Source: Nitrospira sp. (lineage in GTDB: Bacteria > Nitrospirota > Nitrospiria > Nitrospirales > Nitrospiraceae). Taken from it: DNA of 7,043 bases. The notes below the pieces were generated by a model, which was given only the letters and a program-made list of their open reading frames with translations, did no database searches and had not been told where the DNA came from. Location of the stretch: assembly GCA_005116795.1 (NCBI GenBank), contig SWDL01000219.1, forward strand, positions 1 to 7,043, given 5' to 3'. This document shows, one piece after another, positions 1-5,453 of the stretch. A program made the position numbers and the translations under genes. The first letter of the stretch is position 1, and every line of letters begins with the position of its first letter.

Positions 1-1381
1 GCAAGCTCACGGCTTCGCCTGACGCCATGTGGAACCCGAAGGCCCCGGGACGAAACGTGAACGCATCTTCGTACTGCCGGAGCCTGTACCACCCCACATA
101 CAGTGCGACGTTGGGCGCTTCGCCGGGACGACTGAATCGGCGATCCGTGTTCTCCAGCACGACTTCGTAGGCGGATTTGGCTCGCTGCAGCCGACCGGAC
201 AGATCGCGAAGGCTTTGATCATAGGCCTCGTAGCTCAGGGGTGGCCCTTCTTTCATCCCGCGGGCATCGAGATAGATAGTCCCGGCGAGCCCTTGTTGCT
301 CGGCCTCCAAGGCATGGTCGACGAGGTCCATGGCGAGCTTAGCCGTTGGGGCATCCAGACGGCTGACCATCAGAATGGGCAGCTCCGGCTGAGCTGCCGC
401 GTGAACGGCGAATTCGTGGAAGAGGGGATTCGACATGCGTCGGGCCACGCGATACTCACCAGGCTCCCACCAGAGGAGGCTGAGCTCGCTGTCCACGCCG
501 GCATCCCCCTCGGCATAGCGATAGCTGTCGATTTCTTCCGCCGCGAGCCGCGCGACGCCCACCTGCCCGAAGGCCTGCTCCGTCAGCCGATAGGTGCGGC
601 GCCGGTTGGCATCGCTGGGGGATTCGTTGAGGGCGTGAATGACATGTGGCACGAGAGCAATCTGCTGACGCATCCGGTCGAGCTGGGCGCGGGCTTGATC
701 AGGCATTGCCTGACCCGACGGCTGGAGGCTTTGTACCAGGGTCGCCTGGCCACCCAGTTGCGCGGCGACCTTCGCCAGGTCATTCGTCCATTGATCAAGC
801 TGGGTCTTCGAGGCTTTCTCCTTTTGGGTTTGAATTCGGGCGCCCGCCTCCCGCAAGGCGCGGGTCACGTCCTGCACCAGGGCTTCAAAGGGGTCCTCTC
901 CGCCGGGCGGATTCTGCTTCGTGGAGGCTGGGGCGGCGCCCGCCGGGGCGATACGCGCGAGTCGTTCCCGACTCTGCTCCAACGCTACGCGGACATCGTT
1001 TTGTCGCTCTTCGGCGTCCTTGATCCAGGTGGCTTCAGTCGAGCTGGTAGACGGCGCCTGCACGCGAAGAGGAATCCCGAACGTCGTCACAAGCACGCGG
1101 GCTTTGGCGGCAAGGCCCTGTGTGGTCAGCGCCTCACGGAGGGGGCGCACGAGCTGCTTGTTGTAGGCCTCACGGGAAATGGTTTCGTCCGTCGGGACGT
1201 CCACGTAAATCAGGTTCGATGACGGAATCCCGCGGCGTGAGACGTAGTGCCGGGCCACGTTCACGCTCTCCGTGCTCGTCTTATTCGCGAGCACGACCAC
1301 CTGGTCGGCCGTCAATTCGGCAGAGGCGGGGGGCGTCACGAGCATCATCAGCGTCAACAAGGCAACGAACAGAACTGGCAT
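1..1381 (-). CDS. Secreted TIGR03790-family protein, C-terminus cut by window edge
   Basis: An open frame of 460 codons runs leftward from ATG at 1381 and leaves the window without a stop, so the protein is partial. AGGGG lies seven bases before the ATG. Residues 1-21 form a signal peptide (hydrophobic core FVALLTLMMLV, cleavage site ASA|E), so export is predicted. What follows resembles the uncharacterised TIGR03790 family: VVVLANKTSTESVNVARHY (28-46), RRGIPSSNL (49-57), VLVTTFGIPLRV (96-107), VDSELSLLWW (296-305), SRLDAP (340-345), GTIYLDARG (367-375), ALYVGWY (426-432) and FRPGAFGFHMAS (443-454). Between about 120 and 290 lies a long Ala/Gln/Arg/Glu-rich, probably helical insert. The family has no established biochemical function that I know of, and I assign none. 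The opposite strand has a 397-codon open frame with no recognisable content, which I treat as a shadow. Family assignment is from memory of its motifs; the gene call itself is firm. Confidence 0.86.
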   Translation of the reverse strand, partial: MPVLFVALLTLMMLVTPPASAELTADQVVVLANKTSTESVNVARHYVSRRGIPSSNLIYVDVPTDETISREAYNKQLVRPLREALTTQGLAAKARVLVTTFGIPLRVQAPSTSSTEATWIKDAEERQNDVRVALEQSRERLARIAPAGAAPASTKQNPPGGEDPFEALVQDVTRALREAGARIQTQKEKASKTQLDQWTNDLAKVAAQLGGQATLVQSLQPSGQAMPDQARAQLDRMRQQIALVPHVIHALNESPSDANRRRTYRLTEQAFGQVGVARLAAEEIDSYRYAEGDAGVDSELSLLWWEPGEYRVARRMSNPLFHEFAVHAAAQPELPILMVSRLDAPTAKLAMDLVDHALEAEQQGLAGTIYLDARGMKEGPPLSYEAYDQSLRDLSGRLQRAKSAYEVVLENTDRRFSRPGEAPNVALYVGWYRLRQYEDAFTFRPGAFGFHMASGEAVSL

Positions 1382-1572
1382 TGTGATTCCCCTGTGAGAC
1401 GCACCGTCAGTAGCGAGCCAGGCATCCAGATCCAGGCTGCGCAAGATAGGGTCAGTATCGCACGGCCCCTGGTGATCGGCCATGAAATGCGGCATCAGCG
1501 AGCAGTCTTGGAGTAACAATCGTCGGGGTTCAGGAGCAATCAGAGGGGGAGAGGCCGGGCAGGCCATCGGAG
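1382..1572. other. Spacer between the two minus-strand genes
   Basis: These 191 bases separate the methyltransferase stop from the TIGR03790-type start. Read on the minus strand, the only clear signal is the AGGGG ribosome-binding site next to the downstream start. I see no hairpin followed by a T-run, no good -35/-10 pair, and no credible small gene, so whether the two genes share a transcript is undecided. Confidence 0.5.
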
Positions 1573-2340
1573 TCAGCGACCGCCTGCGGATCTGTTCTCC
1601 ATGAGGACGTGGATCCAGTTCCCATGGGGGCGGCGTCCCAGCAGCGTCTTTTGTAGCGCGGTGAGGGACAGGGCAGCTTTGGTGGATACTTTCTGGAAAA
1701 AGGTTCGGGGGGGCGGTGCTTTGAGCTTCTCACCGCAATGGACACAGGGCTCGTCTTGGGAATAGCTTCCGTAGGGGTTCCCGGCGAGATCCATGAGCCA
1801 GGTGGCCAGCGCGTTCGTTCGAACGTCGCTCTCCCCGACGTAGGATGTCTTCACCATCGTCAGGCTCCCAAAGAGCTGCCGCAGGCGTGGCTCATCAAAC
1901 GAGTTCACATGTCCCCACGGCGGATTGGTCTCGCCGCATGAATAGCACGTGGTGCGACCGCAGCGGATGTCCTGGTTGTAGGGGACTCCGACCAAGACAT
2001 GGCCTTTGGCGACTCGGGCCAATTCTGAACAGGCTTTGGCGAGCACCTGCGTGGGGATATGTTCCAGCACCTCGAGACAGACCACAAGGTCCATCGACCT
2101 GTCGGGGAAGTTCAGGGCTGTAGCATCGCCTTTGACGCATCGGATCTTGCCGTGTTCGATCTCGGGCTTGTCCAAATCCAGGGCGATCACGGAGTCGAAA
2201 TGGTCGGTCAACAGCACGGAGATGTACCCGTCCCTGGCACCCACATCCAGCGCGGTGCCCCTGCGGCACGGCAGAAGCGCCATCAGGTCCCGAGTGCGAT
2301 CCTGTTCGGGGCGGCTATTTCTATAGGCAGAGAGGTCCAT
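1573..2340 (-). CDS. Class I SAM-dependent methyltransferase with two Cys pairs
   Basis: A 255-residue cytosolic protein with the Rossmann-type methyltransferase fold. Motif I is ALDVGARDGY (30-39), where Gly-rich residues contact S-adenosylmethionine. The acidic residue ending strand beta-2 is in ALDLD (D55), a GDATALNFPD segment (71-80) follows, and the post-I motif is MDLVVCLEVLEHI (83-95), typical of Methyltransf_11 members. Unusually, there are CxxC pairs at C132/C135 and C200-region CVHC (199/202), with another Cys at 127; together they could bind zinc. HVNSF (144-148) is a motif often seen in small-molecule or sugar methyltransferases of this type. The substrate cannot be read from sequence. 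The start is ambiguous by one codon: GTG at 2343 directly precedes ATG at 2340, and AAGGGA (2354-2349) lies five bases from the former and eight from the latter. It is transcribed divergently from the amidotransferase gene and could be co-transcribed with the secreted protein gene downstream. Confidence 0.9.
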   Translation of the reverse strand: MDLSAYRNSRPEQDRTRDLMALLPCRRGTALDVGARDGYISVLLTDHFDSVIALDLDKPEIEHGKIRCVKGDATALNFPDRSMDLVVCLEVLEHIPTQVLAKACSELARVAKGHVLVGVPYNQDIRCGRTTCYSCGETNPPWGHVNSFDEPRLRQLFGSLTMVKTSYVGESDVRTNALATWLMDLAGNPYGSYSQDEPCVHCGEKLKAPPPRTFFQKVSTKAALSLTALQKTLLGRRPHGNWIHVLMENRSAGGR

Positions 2341-2504
2341 CACGATATTCCCTTCTCGGCTGGTTGGAGCGCGTTCTTAACCCGCATTCTTCATGAAACT
2401 TCGTGACGCCCCACCCGTAGCATCTGCGACCCATTGCAACAGGCACGCAATGTAACCAAATGTAGGCAGAGGGGTCGCGGCCCGTGGTAGGATCCTTCCC
2501 TTCT
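2341..2504. promoter_or_regulatory. Divergent intergenic region
   Basis: The methyltransferase and amidotransferase genes are transcribed away from each other, so this region must hold promoters for both, unless one is read from further away. It is visibly richer in A and T around 2434-2465 (TTGCAA at 2434 and TGTAAC at 2451) than its surroundings, but no -35/-10 pair has both good matches and 16-18 base spacing. The promoter role is inferred from gene layout, not from a recognised motif. Confidence 0.4.
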
Positions 2505-3188
2505 ATGCGCGCCGTCTGTCTCACGCATGTGCCGTTTGAGGGGCCGGGGGCCTTCGCGACGCATCTGACCAGCCGCGGAGTCAGCCTCGCGCGGTATCTG
2601 GTGCCGCAGGTGGGTCTCCCCCAGAACCCTGGCGAGCTGCTCATCGTGATGGGCGGGCCCATGTCGGTGAATGACTCCGATCCGTGGATCGAGCAGGAGA
2701 CCGCGTTCATCCGCAAGGCCGTGACCTCGGGAGTCCCGGTGCTCGGCATCTGTTTGGGCAGCCAGTTCATGGCCAAGGCCCTCGGCGCCAAGGTCCGACC
2801 AGGCCGAGCGCTGGAGATCGGCATGACGCCGATTCAGTTGACGGAGGGCGGCAAGCAGGACCCGGTATTCGACGCCTTCCCAGAAACCTTTCCGGTGTTC
2901 GAATGGCACGGCGAAGTGTTCGACCTTCCGGAGGGATGTGTCGCCCTCGCAGGATCAGCGATCGCCCCGCTCCAGGCGTTCCGGTACGGCCGTCGAGCCT
3001 ACGGGCTGCTCTTCCATCTCGAAATGGAACAGAATGGCATTCAGGCGTTGAACCACCATTGCGCCCCTGATTTGGTCCGGGCGAATCTCATCCCTCAGGA
3101 GGTGCTTTCGCGAGCCCTGCCGCACCTCCCCGACCTACATCAGATGGCGGAACGCCTACTGGACCACCTGATGTCCCCGCCTCGTTGA
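2505..3188 (+). CDS. Stand-alone class I glutamine amidotransferase (GuaA-N/GATase-1 type)
   Basis: A 227-residue protein of the class I glutamine amidotransferase fold, which hydrolyses glutamine and passes ammonia to a partner, or acts on gamma-glutamyl compounds. The catalytic triad is visible: the nucleophile C83 in GICLGSQ (81-87), H171 in LLFHLEME and E173 two residues later. The oxyanion-hole segment VMGGPMSVND (48-57) and the FEWHGEVFDLPEG segment (132-144) are typical of the free-standing GMP-synthase-like amidotransferases. No ATP-pyrophosphatase or synthetase domain is fused, and none is encoded nearby, so the acceptor is unknown; it is not GMP synthase itself. I chose ATG 2505 because the protein then opens directly on the first beta strand (MRAVCLTHV). 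An in-frame GTG at 2484 has a better-placed ribosome site (AGAGGGG, nine bases upstream) and would add seven residues; the AGGA before 2505 is 12 bases away. A hairpin begins six bases after the stop. Confidence 0.92.
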   Translation: MRAVCLTHVPFEGPGAFATHLTSRGVSLARYLVPQVGLPQNPGELLIVMGGPMSVNDSDPWIEQETAFIRKAVTSGVPVLGICLGSQFMAKALGAKVRPGRALEIGMTPIQLTEGGKQDPVFDAFPETFPVFEWHGEVFDLPEGCVALAGSAIAPLQAFRYGRRAYGLLFHLEMEQNGIQALNHHCAPDLVRANLIPQEVLSRALPHLPDLHQMAERLLDHLMSPPR

Positions 3189-3193
3189 TGACC

Positions 3194-3214
3194 AGCTTCC
3201 TCATGCAGGAGGCT
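3194..3214 (+). terminator. Possible terminator hairpin after the amidotransferase gene
   Basis: AGCTTCCT (3194-3201) pairs with AGGAGGCT (3207-3214) over eight base pairs, one of them G-T, around a five-base loop. It starts six bases after the amidotransferase stop. The tract that follows has only a short T-run (CTTTGATT from 3221), so it is a weak intrinsic terminator at best, or an RNA-stabilising hairpin. Confidence 0.35.
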
Positions 3215-3314
3215 TACGAACTTTGATTCGGTGTGTCACGAAGTCCACCAATCTGGGGAACCCAACACAGGGGAGGGAGTGATAAAAGGAGACCCCGTCA
3301 TAGGCGAAGTTCTG

Positions 3315-3360
3315 ACCGCCAGTTTAGCCCGAAGGAGAACGGGCGGACTGCAAGCCAGTT
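3315..3360 (+). other. Candidate structured leader RNA upstream of the aldehyde dehydrogenase
   Basis: Within the gap of about 280 bases between the amidotransferase and aldehyde dehydrogenase genes, this stretch can fold as CAGT (3320-3323) / ACTG (3347-3350) enclosing GCCCG (3327-3331) / CGGGC (3340-3344) with an AAGGAGAA loop. Two competing pairings exist: CCGCC (3316-3320) with GGCGG (3342-3346), and ACTG (3347-3350) with a second CAGT (3356-3359). The sequence GCCAGTT occurs twice (3318-3324 and 3354-3360). It matches no riboswitch class I can recall. GC-rich DNA often gives such short stems by chance, so this is a candidate only. Confidence 0.25.
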
Positions 3361-3428
3361 GTGCGAAGGGGGGCCGCTGTTCCAACGGGTTCTAGAAATA
3401 TTTCGTCCGAGGGAGAGGAGGTGCTAAA

Positions 3429-3452
3429 GTGGAGGATCGCCTCTGGTCATGA
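3429..3452 (+). CDS. Putative seven-codon leader ORF upstream of the aldehyde dehydrogenase
   Basis: A GTG at 3429 follows AGGAGGTG (3416-3423) by five bases, the strongest Shine-Dalgarno match in the window. It would encode M-E-D-R-L-W-S and stop at TGA 3450-3452. That TGA lies in the same frame as the aldehyde dehydrogenase and is 18 bases before its ATG at 3471. The peptide has no run of one amino acid as in amino-acid attenuators. It may be a translated leader that feeds ribosomes to the enzyme start, or a chance arrangement in purine-rich DNA. Confidence 0.28.
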   Translation: MEDRLWS

Positions 3453-3463
3453 CCAATGGAGGG
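3432..3463 (+). promoter_or_regulatory. Alternative hairpins around the aldehyde dehydrogenase ribosome-binding site
   Basis: The enzyme's ribosome-binding site GGAGGG (3458-3463) sits seven bases before ATG 3471 and decides the start. CCTC (3440-3443) can pair either with GAGG at 3432-3435 (loop ATCG) or with GAGG at 3459-3462 inside the ribosome site. The second option stacks on the perfect 12-base palindrome TGGTCATGACCA (3444-3455), leaving a three-base bulge at 3456-3458. The palindrome could instead be a DNA operator. Regulatory function is inferred from pairing alone. Confidence 0.3.
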
Positions 3464-3470
3464 TCGTGCT

Positions 3471-4973
3471 ATGTCTGCCCCACGCGTCGAGAATTTCATC
3501 AACGGCATTTGGAAGACTCCCCACTCTGGCCATTATTTTGAGAGTCGCAATCCCGCCCATCCCGGCGAGGTCATCGGGACCTTCCCGGAATCCGGCCAGG
3601 CCGATATAGACGAGGCGGTCTCCGCCGCCACGCGCGCCTTTGAAGGCTGGCGAGGGCTGGGGCTCGTCAAGCGGGCCGAGTACCTGCTCAAGGTGGCCCA
3701 GCGCATGGAGGCGGATCTCGATCCGATGGCGCGCATTCTGGCGCGGGAGGCGGGCAAGCAGATCAACGAAGCGCGGGCCGACATCGTCGAGGCTGTCCAC
3801 ACGGCCCAGTACGCGTTCGCCTATGGGCACATCGGCCAGTATGGCCGCGTCATGGGCGACGAAGTGGCGACCAAGCGCTGCTATGAAATATTGGAGCCGC
3901 GGGGGGTGGTCGTGGCCATCACACCCTGGAATTTCCCCGTGGCCTTGCCCTTCTGGCTGACCGGCCTCTCGCTCGTGCTCGGCAATTGCGTCATCCTCAA
4001 GCCCAGCGAATACACGCCTATGTGCGGGGCCAAGATCGCCGAGTGGTTTGAGAAAGCGGGGATCCCGCCGGGAGCATTTCAAGTCGTGCAGGGTGCGGGC
4101 GAGACGGTCGGCGCGCCGCTGGTGGCCCATCCCAAGACCCATGTGGTGCTGTTTACAGGCAGTTACGAGGTCGGCCTCAGGATCAAGATGGAAGTGGCGA
4201 AGCACGCCAACAAGGTCTGCACAATCGAGACGGGCGGGAAGAACGCCGTGCTGGTCATGGCGGATGCCGATGTGGAGATGGCCGTCACCGCCGGCATCCT
4301 CTCCGCCTTCAAGACCTCCGGGCAGCGCTGCGTCACCGGCGGCCGAATGTTGGTGGATGAAAAGGTCATCGACCGCTTCAAGGAACGGTTTGTGGAGACG
4401 GCCAAACGCATCAAGGTGGGCGATCCGCTGGATGAGAGTGCCTTCTACGGCGCCATGATCAATCCGCAGGGCGTCGAGAAGGGCAAGCAGTTCAACGAAC
4501 GGGCGCGCAAGGAGGGCTTTCAAGTCCTGCTCGATCGGAACAACGAGCCGCCGCCTACACCGGACGGCTACTGGCTCCGGCCCTTTGTGTACACGGGGGC
4601 CTGGCGGAACACGAGCCTGTGCCTCACCGAAGAAGCCTTCAGCCCCCATGTGGCCATCGTGCCGGTGCGGGGGGTGGAGCAGGCCGTCGGCGTCTACAAC
4701 GACACGCGGTTCGGCCTCTCCGGCGCCATTATCACAGAAGATTTTCGCAAGGCCAAGTATGCCGAAGAGCACATGGAGTGCGGCATCTTCTACTGGAATC
4801 TCCCCTGCATCGGCGCCGGCGTGCGCCTGCCCTTCGGCGGCATCAAGCAGTCCGGCAACCTCATCCCTTCCGCCGCCGGCCTCCTCCCGGTCTTGACCCA
4901 CCCTAAGGCGGTCACGTACAACCTGGATACGAAGATCGTCATGGCCCAGGGACTGTCGGCGGAAGTAAAGTGA
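3471..4973 (+). CDS. NAD(P)-dependent aldehyde dehydrogenase
   Basis: A full-length 500-residue member of the aldehyde dehydrogenase superfamily, which oxidises an aldehyde to a carboxylate with NAD+ or NADP+ in the cytosol. The key residues are all in place: N154 in TPWNFP (oxyanion hole), K177 in LKPSE (cofactor), FTGS in the nucleotide-binding domain, E253 in ETGGKN (general base), C287 in SGQRC (nucleophile) and E387/E388 in EEAF. The N154-K177, N154-C287 and E253-C287 spacings (23, 133 and 34) match those in human ALDH2. Departures from the commonest consensus are ETGGKN for ELGGKN and SPH in place of GPV. The C-terminal segment PFGGIKQSGN..PSA recalls the equivalent part of succinylglutamate-semialdehyde dehydrogenase (AstD), but no other arginine-succinyltransferase pathway gene is present, so I leave the substrate open. 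ATG 3471 is preferred over the in-frame ATG 3456 because GGAGGG is seven bases before it. The 484-codon open frame on the opposite strand is a shadow. Confidence 0.96.
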   Translation: MSAPRVENFINGIWKTPHSGHYFESRNPAHPGEVIGTFPESGQADIDEAVSAATRAFEGWRGLGLVKRAEYLLKVAQRMEADLDPMARILAREAGKQINEARADIVEAVHTAQYAFAYGHIGQYGRVMGDEVATKRCYEILEPRGVVVAITPWNFPVALPFWLTGLSLVLGNCVILKPSEYTPMCGAKIAEWFEKAGIPPGAFQVVQGAGETVGAPLVAHPKTHVVLFTGSYEVGLRIKMEVAKHANKVCTIETGGKNAVLVMADADVEMAVTAGILSAFKTSGQRCVTGGRMLVDEKVIDRFKERFVETAKRIKVGDPLDESAFYGAMINPQGVEKGKQFNERARKEGFQVLLDRNNEPPPTPDGYWLRPFVYTGAWRNTSLCLTEEAFSPHVAIVPVRGVEQAVGVYNDTRFGLSGAIITEDFRKAKYAEEHMECGIFYWNLPCIGAGVRLPFGGIKQSGNLIPSAAGLLPVLTHPKAVTYNLDTKIVMAQGLSAEVK

Positions 4974-5011
4974 AAAGCGAGGAGTGCGGAGAGTCGCCGG
5001 CTGAGGTGTTG

Positions 5012-5315
5012 ATGAGCGACGTCAAGGTGCAGCAGCTGGCCTTCCTCTGCGAACGGCAACTGTTCGCTCAGGGGCTCAGGGGCTTTCACGACGAGTCCTT
5101 CCGGTTCGCCTACGGCGCCTCTCGCCAAGACCTGGACAACGACCTGCTCGCTCTCCGCAAGGTGGTACTGGTTCCGCGGCCAGGCCCACGAAGCCGACCC
5201 CTTCATCGTGCAAGTGGACGAAGTCGGGCAGTTTCAATGGCCTGACGGCGGGTATCAGGAAGTGGAGTTGGCCAAGGGTGAATGGGCGGGGCCGATCCAA
5301 CTGCCGAAAGAATGA
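5012..5315 (+). pseudogene. Small hypothetical protein gene with an apparent +1 frameshift
   Basis: The ATG at 5012 follows TGAGGTG by a few bases and reads MSDVKVQQLAFLCERQ onward with high-GC3 codons to about 5164. That frame then degenerates into a Pro/Arg/Ser-rich tail ending at 5245. Protein-like sequence resumes one base over, from about 5163: YWFRGQAHEADPFIVQVDEV and on to IQLPKE, with stop TGA at 5313-5315. Skipping one base near 5165 (in GTGGTAC) joins the two into a protein of about 100 residues. The second frame has no ATG, GTG or TTG before the protein-like part, so it is unlikely to be a separate gene. I do not recognise the family; the product looks cytosolic, acidic and without membrane segments. 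It begins 38 bases after the aldehyde dehydrogenase stop. An upstream in-frame GTG at 4970 overlaps that stop (GTGA) and could couple translation. The shift could be a real mutation, a sequencing or assembly error, or, less likely, programmed. Confidence 0.6.
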
Positions 5316-5453
5316 ACGGAGGCGCAGGCAGATACGGGGCAGATGGATAGGGCCTGAGGAGAGGGAACAGAAGGGCGGCGTCTCGCGACGCGCCACTCGG
5401 ATGCGGTCTCCCGGGCACTCCGACACCTCAGTGAGAAAGGCCGAAGATCCCCG

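Noticed and set aside
29..1222. 397-codon open frame on the plus strand opposite the TIGR03790-type gene
   Set aside because: The minus-strand frame has a signal peptide, a ribosome site and family motifs. The plus-strand translation has no recognisable motif and is explained by high GC content removing stops in the opposing frame.
3390..3405. AT-rich TTCTAGAAATATTTCG as a -10 promoter element
   Set aside because: No acceptable -35 sequence lies 16-18 bases upstream; it remains only a local AT-rich patch.
3233..3427. 64-codon frame in the amidotransferase to dehydrogenase gap
   Set aside because: The translation is Arg/Pro/Ser-rich without hydrophobic pattern or ribosome site; the stretch is better read as non-coding leader.
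3447..4901. 484-codon open frame opposite the aldehyde dehydrogenase
   Set aside because: It is rich in His, Asp, Arg and Leu in the manner of an antisense shadow, with no motif, and lies wholly against a gene with all catalytic residues in place.
3429..4973. Reading the TGA at 3450 as selenocysteine in an extended aldehyde dehydrogenase
   Set aside because: The extension lies before the normal start of the family, no SECIS-like hairpin with the needed geometry is apparent, and GGAGGG with ATG 3471 gives a complete enzyme.
5376..5394. Hairpin GCGTC/GACGC in the gap before the helicase gene as a terminator
   Set aside because: The stem is only five pairs and no T-run follows; GC-rich DNA gives such stems by chance.
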